Both the position numbers and the translations under genes were made by a program. DNA of 64,000 nt from Staphylococcus muscae. GTDB taxonomy: Bacteria > Bacillota > Bacilli > Staphylococcales > Staphylococcaceae. Shown one piece after another: positions 30,173-40,631 of this stretch. The notes under the pieces were generated by a model. That model saw only the letters and a list, made by a program, of their open reading frames with translations, was not told where the DNA came from and searched no databases. Within the stretch, counting starts at the first letter, position 1, and the number at the start of each line of letters is the position of its first letter. The DNA is taken from assembly GCF_003019275.1 (NCBI RefSeq), contig NZ_CP027848.1:682001-746000 (forward strand). Reading direction: 5' to 3'.

Positions 30173-30190
30173 TTTACATCATGATGTAAA
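30173..30190. promoter_or_regulatory. Perfect 18-bp palindrome, candidate operator
   Basis: TTTACATCATGATGTAAA is its own reverse complement. It lies 108 bases before the ytpQ start and after the ytpP stop. The regulator is unknown to me. Confidence 0.5.
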
Positions 30191-30347
30191 CCATAACTAC
30201 ATACATACTGTGTTTATCTTATTCTCAATTAAGATCATTTGAACAAAATGAATTTTTGTTGACAATTATCCCGAAAAATCTGATTTTAAGTCAACTCTTA
30301 TCAACTGTTCAGAACGTAACTCTGTATGCTGATTTTTAATGCTTGAT

Positions 30348-30665
30348 TTAGAACTGGCTTAAAAATGTATCGATTTGCTCGATTGTTTTGCGTTCTTTTC
30401 CAATATAGTCACCGACACGCTCACCTTTTTTGTATACGAGAAAACTTGGAATACCCATGACACCTTCTTCAATTGCCAAATCAATAAATTGATCGCGATC
30501 CACTAATACAAAATCAAACTGTGCGTATTTTGCTTCGATGTCTGGTAATCCCGGTTCAATGACACGACAATCAGGACACCAATCTGCTGAGAATAAGAAG
30601 ACTGTTTCTCCTTGTTTATATGACGCATATTGTTCTGTTGTTTCAAGTTTTTTCATGTCATACAC
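30348..30665 (-). CDS. ytpP: Thioredoxin-family protein (YtpP)
   Basis: 105 residues with the thioredoxin fold. FSADWCPDCRVIEP carries a CPDC active site, and the cis-Pro segment GIPSFLVY follows. Likely a cytoplasmic disulfide reductase. It follows the M42 peptidase gene by 11 bases and may be co-transcribed with it. Confidence 0.9.
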   Translation of the reverse strand: MYDMKKLETTEQYASYKQGETVFLFSADWCPDCRVIEPGLPDIEAKYAQFDFVLVDRDQFIDLAIEEGVMGIPSFLVYKKGERVGDYIGKERKTIEQIDTFLSQF

Positions 30666-30676
30666 ACTCCTTAATA

Positions 30677-31753
30677 TTATATTTCATATTGTAACTTCGT
30701 AATCACTTGTTCGTCCAATGTTTGAACTGATTCAATGAGCCATGTTCTTGCCGCTTCATAATCACGAATATCGAATACTGCATCATTACTATGAATATAA
30801 CGTGCACATACACCTATGACTGCTGTTGGTACACCGATGCCTGATTGATGAATTGCACCACCGTCTGTCCCACCCGGTGAAATATAATGCTGATATTTGA
30901 TAGCATGCTTTTCTGCAACTTCCATTAAAAATTGCTTGAAAGCGGGTTTCAATAACATCGTGCCGTCTTTAATACGTAATAGTGCGCCATCACCAAGTAC
31001 ACCCGAAAGCCCTTGACGTCCTTTCATATCATTAGCAGGTGAACAATCGACAACGAAGGCAACATCAGGTTCAATCAAGTTTGCAGCAACACGTGCGCCT
31101 CTTAAACCTACTTCTTCTTGTACATTCGCACCGACATATAGATCGAAATCTAAGTCGATATCCTTTAATTGTTCGAGAAGTTCTATTGCAATCACACAAC
31201 CATATCGATTATCCCATGCTTTTGTTGCATAGCGATACTCTGACAATTGAATAAAATCAGTATGTGGTACAATGGGATCCCCTAATGAAACACCACGCTC
31301 ATGTACTTCTTTATCAGAACTTGCACCAATATCTAATAGCAAATCTTCAATTTTGGGCGCCCCTTCTTGACCTGTTCTAAAGTGCTTCGGTATATTCGCA
31401 ACGACGCCGATAACTTCTTCATCTCGTTGCGTTAAAACTTTTAAACGTTGCCCTTGCCAAATATCGTTGGCAACCCCACCTAAGGCTGTAAACTTAATAA
31501 AACCTTGTGAAGTTATCTCCGTAATCATAAAACCAATCTCATCCATATGAGCCGCAACCATCACACGTTGTGCATTTGGGTTCGCACTCTTTTTCACACC
31601 ATAAAATCCACCCATACGATCATCGACAAATCCGTCAACATAAGGCGTCATCGCATGTTTCATATAATCTCTCACTCGATGCTCAAAGTTAGGTGCACCA
31701 TGCATTTCAGTCAGTTTTTTTATATGTGCCATCGTACTTTCTGTCATAGACAC
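30677..31753 (-). CDS. ytoP: M42-family aminopeptidase (YtoP, glutamyl aminopeptidase-like)
   Basis: A 358-residue tetrahedral-type metallo-aminopeptidase. Metal-binding and catalytic motifs are in order: VAAHMDEIGFM, TKAWDNRYG, VQEEVGLRGA, VDCSPAND and SPGGTDGGAIHQ. It removes N-terminal residues from cytoplasmic peptides; the glutamyl preference is annotation practice rather than something visible here. Confidence 0.93.
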   Translation of the reverse strand: MSMTESTMAHIKKLTEMHGAPNFEHRVRDYMKHAMTPYVDGFVDDRMGGFYGVKKSANPNAQRVMVAAHMDEIGFMITEITSQGFIKFTALGGVANDIWQGQRLKVLTQRDEEVIGVVANIPKHFRTGQEGAPKIEDLLLDIGASSDKEVHERGVSLGDPIVPHTDFIQLSEYRYATKAWDNRYGCVIAIELLEQLKDIDLDFDLYVGANVQEEVGLRGARVAANLIEPDVAFVVDCSPANDMKGRQGLSGVLGDGALLRIKDGTMLLKPAFKQFLMEVAEKHAIKYQHYISPGGTDGGAIHQSGIGVPTAVIGVCARYIHSNDAVFDIRDYEAARTWLIESVQTLDEQVITKLQYEI

Positions 31754-31844
31754 GCCCTCCTCAATGTTTTCTGTAACGTTCTTACTTTAGTATAACATCT
31801 TAGCTGTGGTACACTATAATTATGTTTTCATGGGGGCGATGTAA

Positions 31845-32165
31845 TTGAGAAATACAAAGAAAAAATGGCCGCTAATGATCCCAATCACTATTGGCATCAT
31901 TATGACTGGTAGTTATTTTTATACTTTGAATAAAAACAAGCAAAACTATTATCCAGCAGAAAAAGTCATTGAATCTGTTAAAAGCTATTTTCAAAATGTA
32001 AGTGGTTCATATATCGTCTATGAACCAACACTTTATCGCAAGTTCGGCATTGAATATGAAGTATACAAAGGTGGCATTAGTACAACTCGTCAAGGCAAAG
32101 TCATGCACTATACATTTATTGCAGATGCTTATGATGGACAAGTCATCGATATCATCGAAGTATAA
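31845..32165 (+). CDS. Small membrane-anchored PepSY-like protein (YtzB type)
   Basis: 106 residues with an N-terminal transmembrane helix (about 8-27, PLMIPITIGIIMTGSYFY) and an extracellular PepSY-like part ending HYTFIADAYDGQVIDIIEV. The start is TTG at 31845, after GGGGGCGAT. A TATAAT at 31815-31820 gives it its own promoter, divergent from ytoP. Function unknown. Confidence 0.75.
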   Translation: MRNTKKKWPLMIPITIGIIMTGSYFYTLNKNKQNYYPAEKVIESVKSYFQNVSGSYIVYEPTLYRKFGIEYEVYKGGISTTRQGKVMHYTFIADAYDGQVIDIIEV

Positions 32166-32181
32166 CCAAATCATAAAACAT

Positions 32182-32231
32182 AAAAGGACGTAAAGTGAAG
32201 CTGCATTGTCACATTCACTTTACGTCCTTTT
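32182..32231. terminator. Bidirectional terminator
   Basis: AAAAGGACGTAAAGTGAA pairs with TTCACTTTACGTCCTTTT; it separates the convergent PepSY-like and ytnP genes. Confidence 0.9.
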
Positions 32232-32247
32232 AATTTGTCCTATATGA

Positions 32248-33081
32248 TTAATGAAACTTTGGACGTTCTATCGTCTCTGTCATCGTCTTACCATCTATAT
32301 CAAACTTTGCAGCAAAATACTTCATGTCATGATAAAACAAAAACCAATAGTCGTCCATTATATATTTTTTCGTTAAACGCTCCTTAGCACGAATTGATTG
32401 CATCGGAAAATCATCATAAGCTGATACCCATAATGGATTGACATGTGCCACAGTTGGAAAAATATCCGACATATGTACAGCCTTCTCACCGTCACTCTCA
32501 ATCTCGATCACCGCATGACCAAAACTATGCCCCCCAGTATGCAACATCGTAATACCTGGATATGGTGTACATGACTTCTCAAACAAAATCGTACGCGCTT
32601 CATAATCTCCACGATTCGATCGCCAATAAGTTGCTTTACTTCGAATATTTGGACTTACAAACTCATGCCACTCGTCTTGTTGAATATAGTGCCGTGCATT
32701 TGGAAACGTTGAACGCCCTTCATCATCAACTAATCCTGTCGCATGATCAAAATGCATATGTGTCATGAGTACCATATCAATATCATCCACTGTTAAGTCA
32801 AATTGTGCCAAACTTTTTTCAATCGCCGCTTCTTGACCCACACCATAATTACGCATTTGTTTTTCAGTGAGACGCCCTTTTCCAATGCCCGCATCGATGA
32901 CAATTCGACTGTCTTCTGTTCGAATCAACATCGGATGTGCAGCCAAAGGGACTTGGTTATTATCATTAAACGGATACTTCTTTGACCAAAGTGGTTTTGG
33001 TACCACACCAAAAATGGCACCCCCATCCATTTGTACATCGCCACCATTAAGTACATCTATTTCGAATTTGCCTATTTTCAT
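32248..33081 (-). CDS. ytnP: Metallo-beta-lactamase-fold hydrolase (YtnP-like)
   Basis: 277 residues with the zinc motif THMHFDHATG, plus downstream HTGGHSFGH and a distal DIFPT/H region: a lactonase-type MBL protein. B. subtilis YtnP is a quorum-quenching lactonase encoded beside trmB, as here. The actual substrate in Staphylococcus is not known. Confidence 0.88.
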   Translation of the reverse strand: MKIGKFEIDVLNGGDVQMDGGAIFGVVPKPLWSKKYPFNDNNQVPLAAHPMLIRTEDSRIVIDAGIGKGRLTEKQMRNYGVGQEAAIEKSLAQFDLTVDDIDMVLMTHMHFDHATGLVDDEGRSTFPNARHYIQQDEWHEFVSPNIRSKATYWRSNRGDYEARTILFEKSCTPYPGITMLHTGGHSFGHAVIEIESDGEKAVHMSDIFPTVAHVNPLWVSAYDDFPMQSIRAKERLTKKYIMDDYWFLFYHDMKYFAAKFDIDGKTMTETIERPKFH

Positions 33082-33149
33082 AAGACATTCCCCCTTATTA
33101 TGTCTATTTTATCCATTTAACAGCATTAGCTTCAAACAAAAAGAAAAAG

Positions 33150-33305
33150 ACCTGGGATAGAAATCTTTTTCGCTATAAAAGATTTCGTTGTCCCCCCAGT
33201 AAGTGTGACTAAAAGATTTTTAAAACGCATTTTCACTTCAGACATCTACTGCGATTATATTTATTTCTACAACCAAAAAAGAGCTGAACACTATGTCTCA
33301 GCCCC
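33150..33305. repeat. Dispersed intergenic repeat, long copy 1
   Basis: Two hairpins with a spacer: GGGATAGAAATCTTTTT pairing with AAAGATTTCGTTGTCCC, a shared block including TTTCACTTCAGA, and a terminal hairpin GAGCTGAACACTATGTCTC. The terminal hairpin with its T run on the minus strand also serves as trmB terminator. Copy 2 is at 37523-37697. Confidence 0.8.
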
Positions 33306-33318
33306 TAATAACAGAACA

Positions 33319-33969
33319 CTATGATTCAAGAGATGTGTGGAACTTGGCTTCCATACGATAAATGCGAGAACCCTTTTGTGAAAATTTGTGTTCATATTCA
33401 GTTTCTATATTATTCTCTGCATCTTCTTCATGCAGATTCAAATTGATTTTTGTAAAATACATGCCATATTGCGACATACTTTCTAAGCTATAAGCGAACA
33501 GTCCTCTATTGTCTGTTTTGAAATGTATTTCGCCCTCAGGATGTAGTATTTGATGGTAAATAGCCAAAAACGTACGATATGTAAGCCTTCTTTTGGCATG
33601 ACGTGTCTTCGGCCATGGATCGGAAAAGTTTAAATAAATACGAGAAACTTCATCCGTTTCAAAGTAATCAGTTAAAACAACTGCATCGTTACATAAAAGC
33701 TTAATATTCGTTAACCCTTTATCTCTCACTTTGTCTAACACACGAATCATCACATTTTTATCACGTTCAATCGCAATGTAGTTAATGTGCGGGTTTTGTG
33801 CAGCAAGTGTCGTAATAAACTGACCCATTCCTGAACCGACTTCAATATGAATTGGGCGATCATTGCCGAACCACTTTGTTACAGATTTAGCATATTCACA
33901 ATCAATATCAACAATCTCTGGGTGTTCACGTAAATAATCTTCTGCCCACGGCTTATGTCGCATTCTCAT
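33319..33969 (-). CDS. trmB: tRNA (guanine-N7)-methyltransferase
   Basis: Methylates G46 of tRNAs with SAM. 216 residues with the SAM motif [45 protein letters not shown] (the TrmB signature) and the C-terminal [12 protein letters not shown]. It follows ytmP by 12 bases on the same strand. Confidence 0.95.
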   Translation of the reverse strand: MRMRHKPWAEDYLREHPEIVDIDCEYAKSVTKWFGNDRPIHIEVGSGMGQFITTLAAQNPHINYIAIERDKNVMIRVLDKVRDKGLTNIKLLCNDAVVLTDYFETDEVSRIYLNFSDPWPKTRHAKRRLTYRTFLAIYHQILHPEGEIHFKTDNRGLFAYSLESMSQYGMYFTKINLNLHEEDAENNIETEYEHKFSQKGSRIYRMEAKFHTSLES

Positions 33970-33981
33970 GATATAAACTCC

Positions 33982-34773
33982 TTATATGAATAAATTACTT
34001 TTCATGACATCGTTTAAAAATTCAAGCCATGTGTTCATTTCTTTAAAACGTTTATGTTCTTCACTCCACTGAATCATACCAATTGATTGAATCACCGTGT
34101 ACCACTTCATGCGTTTGTTTAGATCTAATGTTTCTTTAACGCCATATGTCTCTAACCATTCCGCCCATTGACTCTCTGGAACATAGTTGTAAAGCAACAT
34201 ACCAATGTCAATTGCCCAATCTGCAATCATTGCACCTTCCCAATCAACAAGATATAGCTCGTCCTTGTCTGAGAGTAACCAGTTATTATGATTCACATCA
34301 CCATGTACAACTGCGTAAAATCTCGGATCTAAGTTCGGAATATGATCTTCCAAATAAATCAATGCTTTACGAACAACATGATGTGTCAATACGTCTCTTG
34401 ATAAAGACGCATTGATCTTATGCAACATAATTTCTGGTGTGATTGGTGACATCTCCATACGTTTTAACATTGTCAGTAATGGTTGGGAGCGATGGATTTT
34501 CTTTAACAAATGTGCCACTCGAGCTTGACCCATTTCATTCGCGTTGAGTTCTCTGCCATTTTTCCAGTGTTGTGCTGTAACCACTTCACCGGTTTCAATT
34601 CTTTTTGTCCAGACTAACTTCGGGACGATACCTTCTGCTGATAAGGCAGCGATAAATGGATTGGAATTCCTTTTCAAAAATAACTTCTGGCCATCCTGTT
34701 CAGCCATGTATGCTTCACCCGAAACACCACCCGCCGAATCCAATGTCCAACCTAACTGATAAAACTGCTCCAC
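33982..34773 (-). CDS. ytmP: Phosphotransferase-family protein (YtmP)
   Basis: 263 residues with the aminoglycoside/choline kinase fold: the catalytic loop VHGDVNHNNWL and the metal-binding LVDWEGAMIADWAIDI are clear. Substrate unknown. It is paired with trmB, as in B. subtilis. Confidence 0.85.
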   Translation of the reverse strand: MEQFYQLGWTLDSAGGVSGEAYMAEQDGQKLFLKRNSNPFIAALSAEGIVPKLVWTKRIETGEVVTAQHWKNGRELNANEMGQARVAHLLKKIHRSQPLLTMLKRMEMSPITPEIMLHKINASLSRDVLTHHVVRKALIYLEDHIPNLDPRFYAVVHGDVNHNNWLLSDKDELYLVDWEGAMIADWAIDIGMLLYNYVPESQWAEWLETYGVKETLDLNKRMKWYTVIQSIGMIQWSEEHKRFKEMNTWLEFLNDVMKSNLFI

Positions 34774-34801
34774 AACATGTTCACCTCGCTTTCAAAGAGA
34801 A

Positions 34802-34858
34802 AAGGGAGTGGGACAAAAATCTCATAATAATTATGAGATTTTCATGTCCCACCCCGGC
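34802..34858. repeat. Dispersed intergenic repeat, short copy
   Basis: GGGAGTGGGACAAAAATCTCATAA pairs with the TTATGAGATTTTCATGTCCCACCCC arm (each shown piece abbreviated in the repeat family). It is the hairpin half only, lacking the distal part of the long copies, and sits upstream of ytmP. Confidence 0.7.
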
Positions 34859-35067
34859 ATAAATCATGCATATCATATATTTCCACCCAATTGATATGAC
34901 ACGTTATTGCCCTCAGCCATAATGTAAAATCACTTCTCAATCATGGCATATTCATTTCTAATTTTTTATCCACGTACTATTTTTAGACTCATTAATAAGT
35001 GTATAGTTAATACGCTTTTTTTTCAACCAAAAATGAAACACAAAATGTGTCTTTTTACTTGAGTGTC

Positions 35068-35101
35068 AATTAGATATGTCATGAAACAGTCATATCTAAT
35101 T
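35068..35101. terminator. Terminator of dat
   Basis: AATTAGATATG pairs with CATATCTAATT around a 12-base loop. The 210 bases between here and the repeat at 34858 contain nothing else I can support. Confidence 0.75.
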
Positions 35102-35125
35102 AAGTTTTTCTTATTTCAAACGACA

Positions 35126-35974
35126 TTAATACGAATGTGATTGAATGTAGCGATCAAATCCTTCTTGCAACTTGCGTGTAATTGGACCAACTTCACCATT
35201 ATTGACAGGTTCACCATCAATTTTAACAACAGGCATTACTTCTGCAGATGTACTTGAGATGATCACTTCATCAGCATTTTTCAAAAACTCTAATGTAAAC
35301 GGTGCTTCATTGAATGTAATGTTCTCATCATCACATATCCATTGAATCACACGGCGTGTAATTCCATTCAAGATAAGATTGTTTGCTGGATGCGTGTGAA
35401 CAACACCATCTTTAATCGCAAACACGTTGCTTGATGCACCTTCTGTTACGACACCTTCACGATGCTGTACTGCTTCTTCGGCATTGTATTTTGTTGCGTA
35501 TTCTTTCGCCAATACATTGCCTAATAAGTTCAGACTTTTAATATCGCAACGCAACCAACGAATATCTTCCGTTGTGACAATCGCCACACCATTTTGAAGT
35601 TCATCAAACGGACGTTCATATGCTTTTACAAATGCTGTAAAGACAGGATTAACAGACGGCGTTGGAAATGGATGATCTCTTGGTGCAACCCCTCTTGTAA
35701 TTTGCATATAGACGCCACCGTCAGTCACACCATTTGCTTCAGCGAGCTTGCGTACTAATTCTGTCAATGATTCAACTGTATAATCAATATCTAGACCAAT
35801 CTCAGCAGCACTTCTTAACAAGCGTTCAAAATGCTCTTTAGCTGTGAACAACTTATTGTCATATATGCGCACATATTCATAAATACCATCACCAAAATTG
35901 TAGCCTCTGTCATTAAAAGCTACCTTTGCCTCTTGCTCATCTACTAATACATCATTGAGTAAAACCTTTGTCAT
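35126..35974 (-). CDS. dat: D-alanine (D-amino acid) aminotransferase
   Basis: Interconverts D-alanine and D-glutamate, supplying D-Glu for peptidoglycan. 282 residues, fold type IV PLP enzyme: [16 protein letters not shown] near the N-terminus, the lysine in [17 protein letters not shown], and [16 protein letters not shown] chose ATG 35974 (MTKVLLND) over upstream in-frame ATGs because the family starts here and GGAGGGATGAGG is correctly placed. It begins two bases after the pepV stop, so the two genes are coupled. Confidence 0.92.
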   Translation of the reverse strand: MTKVLLNDVLVDEQEAKVAFNDRGYNFGDGIYEYVRIYDNKLFTAKEHFERLLRSAAEIGLDIDYTVESLTELVRKLAEANGVTDGGVYMQITRGVAPRDHPFPTPSVNPVFTAFVKAYERPFDELQNGVAIVTTEDIRWLRCDIKSLNLLGNVLAKEYATKYNAEEAVQHREGVVTEGASSNVFAIKDGVVHTHPANNLILNGITRRVIQWICDDENITFNEAPFTLEFLKNADEVIISSTSAEVMPVVKIDGEPVNNGEVGPITRKLQEGFDRYIQSHSY

Positions 35975-35976
35975 CC

Positions 35977-37386
35977 TCATCCCTCCACACAAATTGAATA
36001 AATTGCTTCTAAATAAATACTCGTCGCATTGAATAATTGTTTTTTTGTAATATATTCATTCTTTTGATGCATCAAGTCTTCTGAGTCATCAAACATCGCA
36101 CCAAATGCCACACCTTTATCAAGGTTTCTTGCATATGTACCTCCACCGATTGTATATGATGGAGACATATCTCCAGTTTGATTACGATATGCTGTTAAAA
36201 GTTTTTGAATAAATGGATCACTTGGATCGACGAAATGCGGTACTTGAACTTTACCGATTTCCAGTTCAAAGCCTAATGTTTTAATGTCTTGTTCAAACTG
36301 ACGAATCGCCGTTTCAAAGTCAAAGCCTTCTGGATAGCGTAGATTGATACCAAATGATCCACCTTGTGCTTTATCATATGTCAAAATACCAATATTTGTT
36401 GTAAGGTCTCCCATTTGATCAGTATGGTACTTCATTCCTATCTTTTCACCAAAATGAGAATCATAAAGGTAACGTTCACTGAATGCAGTCCAATTATGCG
36501 CTGTTTGATCTAAATGCAGTGTGTTAAGGAAATGTAATAAATATAGCCCTGCATTCACACCAATAGATGGATCCATACCGTGTACGGCTTTACCGTATAC
36601 AGTTAATTTTAAAATACCATTTTCTACTTCATGATTTCCCGTTAAATGATGTTCGGATAAAAACGCTTCAAATTGTTGAATCGTGTGTGTCATGTTCTCT
36701 TTAACCAACAAGTCAGCCTTCGCTTCATCCGGCACCATATTATAACGTTCACCTGCATTAAAGAGATGTAATTCAATTTCAGGTTCATCATCATCTTGCG
36801 CTAACGTCGTTTGTTTAATATCAAATGTTGTAATCCCTTTTTCACCATGAATGAGCGGAAATTCTGCATCTGGAGCAATACCAATTGATGGCATTTCTTC
36901 CGTTTCAAAATAGCGATCCGTACACTTCCAATCAGATTCTTCATCTGTTCCAATAATAATATGAATACGTTTTTTCCAATCAACCTTCATATCATTTAAT
37001 ATTTTGACTGCATAATATGCAGCAATTGTAGGACCTTTGTCATCCAAAGTTCCTCGAGCAATCACGCGATCATCGGTTACAACAGGTGTGAATGGATCTG
37101 AATCCCAACCATCTCCAGCAGGTACTACGTCAACATGGCCAAGAATTCCAAATAAATCTTCACCTTTCCCTACCTCAATTCGCCCTGCTAAGTGATCTGT
37201 ATCAAACGTATCGAAACCGTCACGTTCAGCTAGTTGGTACATATATTCTAATGCTGCCTTAGGGCCCGGGCCGACTGGCGCATCTGCTGTCGCTTCATCG
37301 TCATTTCTCACTGATGGGATTGCGAGTAACCCCGTTAAGTCTTCGATCATTTGATCTTCATATTCTTTAACTTTTTCTCTCCACAT
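35977..37386 (-). CDS. pepV: Dipeptidase PepV
   Basis: A 469-residue M20-family dinuclear zinc dipeptidase. Motifs: [15 protein letters not shown] (metal His), [18 protein letters not shown] (catalytic Glu) and FPLIHGEKG. The long lid domain fits PepV length. Acts on cytoplasmic dipeptides; its coupling to dat suggests handling of D-Ala-containing or related dipeptides, which is inference. Confidence 0.94.
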   Translation of the reverse strand: MWREKVKEYEDQMIEDLTGLLAIPSVRNDDEATADAPVGPGPKAALEYMYQLAERDGFDTFDTDHLAGRIEVGKGEDLFGILGHVDVVPAGDGWDSDPFTPVVTDDRVIARGTLDDKGPTIAAYYAVKILNDMKVDWKKRIHIIIGTDEESDWKCTDRYFETEEMPSIGIAPDAEFPLIHGEKGITTFDIKQTTLAQDDDEPEIELHLFNAGERYNMVPDEAKADLLVKENMTHTIQQFEAFLSEHHLTGNHEVENGILKLTVYGKAVHGMDPSIGVNAGLYLLHFLNTLHLDQTAHNWTAFSERYLYDSHFGEKIGMKYHTDQMGDLTTNIGILTYDKAQGGSFGINLRYPEGFDFETAIRQFEQDIKTLGFELEIGKVQVPHFVDPSDPFIQKLLTAYRNQTGDMSPSYTIGGGTYARNLDKGVAFGAMFDDSEDLMHQKNEYITKKQLFNATSIYLEAIYSICVEG

Positions 37387-37522
37387 ATGTCTCAGCTTCC
37401 TTCTAAACGAGTTGTAACCTTCATTTTACATGATTTTAATGAGAAACAACAGTAAAAATACATAACATGTGTCAATTTTCTGACAAATTATTTGTTTCTA
37501 TATCATAATATTGATACATAAA

Positions 37523-37697
37523 AAAGGGAGTGGGACAGAAATCTTTGCCACTATAAAAGATTTCGTCGTCCCACCCCGACAAGGGTGACTATAAGTAAAA
37601 AAAGTTTTTAAAAAAGTATTTTCACTTCAGATATTTACTGCCATTATACTGATTTCTATATTCAAAAGGAAAGGGCTGATCACTATGTCTCAGCCCC
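37523..37697. repeat. Dispersed intergenic repeat, long copy 2
   Basis: Same plan as 33150-33305: GTGGGACAGAAATCTTT pairs with AAAGATTTCGTCGTCCCAC, then the TTTCACTTCAGATAT block, then GGGCTGATCACTATGTCTC ending in AGCCCC. The final hairpin can terminate the YtxH-like gene. The remaining 130 bases toward pepV show no further feature. Confidence 0.8.
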
Positions 37698-37707
37698 AAT
37701 TCTTTTA

Positions 37708-38121
37708 TTATTTCTCTACATTTTCTTCTTTATTCTTCAAAACTTCTTTTGTTGATTCATTTAAGTTTTGTGAAACATCTCCGCCACCTTCAGAAACAAA
37801 GTCAGCTTCGTTTACTTCTGTCTTATCATTTTCATCTAACAATTGTGCTTTCTTGTCGTTGATGAAAGCTGTTGGGTCTTCTTTGATTGTTTCAACATAA
37901 GCTTTCGGATCTTCTTTTACTTTGTTAATTTCTTCAGTTGCTAAAGAACTGATTTTTGTTACTTTTTCTTGAGCAAGCTGCTTATATTCTTCAGGATTTT
38001 CTTTATACTGATCATATGTTTCTTTTACTTTCGTACGGCGTTCTTTATTAGAAAGAACCACTGCTGTAACTGCAGCGCCTATTCCAATTGCTGCTTTTAA
38101 TACATTTTTTGAATTTGCCAT
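37708..38121 (-). CDS. YtxH-like stress/envelope protein
   Basis: 137 residues from ATG 38121 (MANSKN). A short N-terminal hydrophobic Ala/Gly segment (KAAIGIGAAVTAVVLSN) is followed by a charged helical region with repeated KEDP units. Typical of YtxH / general-stress-type small proteins; function unknown. The frame is open eight codons upstream, but the ribosome binding site GAGGTGA fits 38121. Confidence 0.7.
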   Translation of the reverse strand: MANSKNVLKAAIGIGAAVTAVVLSNKERRTKVKETYDQYKENPEEYKQLAQEKVTKISSLATEEINKVKEDPKAYVETIKEDPTAFINDKKAQLLDENDKTEVNEADFVSEGGGDVSQNLNESTKEVLKNKEENVEK

Positions 38122-38183
38122 ATTTATCACCTCTATTGTTTCCATCTGTATTCCCTACGGATGATAATGTTAAACATTTCTTA

Positions 38184-38882
38184 TTAATGATTTTTAAAAA
38201 GATTAATTTCCGAGTTTGTCAATTTTCGATATTCACCCGTTTTCAACCGATGATCTAATTCTAACGGACCGATTGCATCCCTTTTCAAATAAACTACTTC
38301 ATTATCAACTGCATGAAACATGCGCTTTACTTGGTGATATTTCCCTTCACAAATCGTCACTCGTGCATGATTGTTGGGCACCAATATTTCAAGTTGCGCT
38401 GGTTGTAATAACCCTTCCGTCAATCGAATGCCTTGTTCAAATGTCTCAACAGCATCTTCTCGGACAGGATGTGCTAACTCTGCATAGTAGCGCTTAGTTA
38501 CATATTTATGTGGACTCATAATACGATGATTAAAGTCACCATCATTTGTAATTAGTAATAACCCTTCCGTGTCTTTATCAAGACGGCCTACTGGAAATAA
38601 GTCAAGATGATCATATTCTTCAATCAAATCGATAACAGTTTGATGCACGTCATCTTCCGTTGCAGATATGACGCCAGCCGGTTTATTCAGCATAAGATAC
38701 ACATAGGGTTCATAATCAATCTGTTGACCTCCAACACAAACACGATCTTGTTCGGGATTCATTTGCAGTTTTGCCGACTTTATCTTTTCATCATTTAAAG
38801 TAACGAGCCCTTTTTTTAATAAATTTTTAACTTCTGTACGTGTTCCAACACCCATATTGGCTAAAAACTTATCAATTCGCAT
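38184..38882 (-). CDS. 16S rRNA pseudouridine synthase (RsuA/RluB family)
   Basis: 232 residues: N-terminal S4 domain (MRIDKFLANMGVGTRTEVKNLLKKG), then the catalytic block LFPVGRLDKDTEGLLLITNDG with the essential aspartate, and KYHQVKRMFHAV. The exact target uridine cannot be told from sequence. The start overlaps the murJ stop by one base. Confidence 0.9.
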   Translation of the reverse strand: MRIDKFLANMGVGTRTEVKNLLKKGLVTLNDEKIKSAKLQMNPEQDRVCVGGQQIDYEPYVYLMLNKPAGVISATEDDVHQTVIDLIEEYDHLDLFPVGRLDKDTEGLLLITNDGDFNHRIMSPHKYVTKRYYAELAHPVREDAVETFEQGIRLTEGLLQPAQLEILVPNNHARVTICEGKYHQVKRMFHAVDNEVVYLKRDAIGPLELDHRLKTGEYRKLTNSEINLFKNH

Positions 38883-40516
38883 TATGCAATACCTAACTTT
38901 CTTCTGATCTTATTAGCTGTCTCTCCAAGAAACTTATCTGCAAGTCGTGTTTTGAATGTCAATGCTGTATAAACGATAACACCGACAATTGCACATACAA
39001 CAGTGATGATAAGTGCCCCACTTTGACTTGCTGGAGAAATGATATGTTGTAAACCAAAGTAAACCGCTTCAACAATAATCATCATAATAAAACCACAAAT
39101 CAATATTTTTCCGACATCATAAAGTGTTCCAGAAATGCGATATCCTGCATATTTCTTCAATACTAACAAGCTTGCTATAATCGCAAATGACAATGCGATT
39201 GCTGTGCTCAAGATTGCTCCTGCTGTATGGAACATTACGATTAATGGATGATTTAATAAAAGTTTTAACAATACAGCACCTAAAATAATGAAGACTGTCA
39301 ATTTCTGTTTATTAATGCCTTGTAACATCGATGCAATCACACTGATTAATGAAATCAAGATTGCAACAGGGGCATATATGAAGAGTAATCGACTACCATC
39401 AATACTGTACTCATAAAAGACCGTGTACAATGGGACAGCGAGCGACATAATTCCTAAACTAGCTGGTACTGTAATAAACATTAAAACACCGATAGATGTT
39501 TGGATTTGCTTGTGCATTTCCTTATAGTTGCCCTCTTCATACGTCTTTGTAATAAATGGGATCAAACTAATGGCAAATCCCGCAGCTAAAGATGTTGGAA
39601 TCATCACGATTTTGTTCGTTGTCATATTTAAAATTGTAAAGAACATGTCTTGCATACGATGTGAAACACCTGCAATATCCAATGCATTGTTATGTGTTAG
39701 TTGATCCACAATCATAAACAATGGGTAGTTCAAACTTACAATAACAAATGGAATACTATATGAAATGATTTCTTTGTACATATCTTTATACGAAACATCA
39801 ATTCCAGTCATATCAGAAGCAACCATTTCTTGAATTCCTTTACGACGTTTTATCCAATACCACCATAGCGTAAGGATTGCTGCAATCGCACCAATCGCCG
39901 CACCGAATGTTGCAATACCATTTGCCAATAACATGGAACCGTCAAACACATTTAATACTAAATAACTACCTACTAAAATAAAGATAATACGGGCAATTTG
40001 TTCAATGACTTCTGAAACTGCGGTAGGCCCCATAGATTTATAACCTTGGAATACACCACGCCATGTTGCAAGGATTGGAATAAAGATAACAACAAAACTA
40101 ATCGTACGAATCACACTCGTAATCTGATCAGCTGTCCAACCAGCATTTTGATCGGTATTATTTGCAATGGTAATGGATGCAATCGTTGGTGACAAAGCAT
40201 ACAACATGGCAAATCCGATAACACCGGTAATTCCCATCACAACAAAACTGGATTTATATAATTTTTGACTGACGCGATAAGCGCCTAATGCATTATATTT
40301 TGCGACATATTTGGAAGCTGCTAACGGGACACCCGCTGTTGCAACAGCAATCGCAATATTATATGGGCCGTATGCATAGTTATATGGTGCCAAATTATCA
40401 GCACCACCTATGATACGATAAAACGGAATGACATAGAGAATGCCAAGTATTTTTGTAATTAAAATACTGATCGTTAATAGAAACGTCCCCCGTACTAACT
40501 CCTTATTTTCACTCAT
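38882..40516 (-). CDS. murJ: Lipid II flippase MurJ / polysaccharide exporter family (YtgP type)
   Basis: A 544-residue protein with about 14 transmembrane helices of the MOP superfamily. The N-terminus GTFLLTISILITKILGILYVIPF is typical of YtgP/SpoVB proteins. The S. aureus and B. subtilis YtgP orthologues flip lipid II, so the MurJ role follows from family and position. Confidence 0.85.
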   Translation of the reverse strand: MSENKELVRGTFLLTISILITKILGILYVIPFYRIIGGADNLAPYNYAYGPYNIAIAVATAGVPLAASKYVAKYNALGAYRVSQKLYKSSFVVMGITGVIGFAMLYALSPTIASITIANNTDQNAGWTADQITSVIRTISFVVIFIPILATWRGVFQGYKSMGPTAVSEVIEQIARIIFILVGSYLVLNVFDGSMLLANGIATFGAAIGAIAAILTLWWYWIKRRKGIQEMVASDMTGIDVSYKDMYKEIISYSIPFVIVSLNYPLFMIVDQLTHNNALDIAGVSHRMQDMFFTILNMTTNKIVMIPTSLAAGFAISLIPFITKTYEEGNYKEMHKQIQTSIGVLMFITVPASLGIMSLAVPLYTVFYEYSIDGSRLLFIYAPVAILISLISVIASMLQGINKQKLTVFIILGAVLLKLLLNHPLIVMFHTAGAILSTAIALSFAIIASLLVLKKYAGYRISGTLYDVGKILICGFIMMIIVEAVYFGLQHIISPASQSGALIITVVCAIVGVIVYTALTFKTRLADKFLGETANKIRRKLGIA

Positions 40517-40631
40517 AAAATCATCAACCTACTTTTGAATTTTTTAGTTCTTTCTGCATAACAACACAATTATACACATAATCTGATTATGTTAAAATTA
40601 AAATATATAAAATCGAAGGAGAATTCCATAC

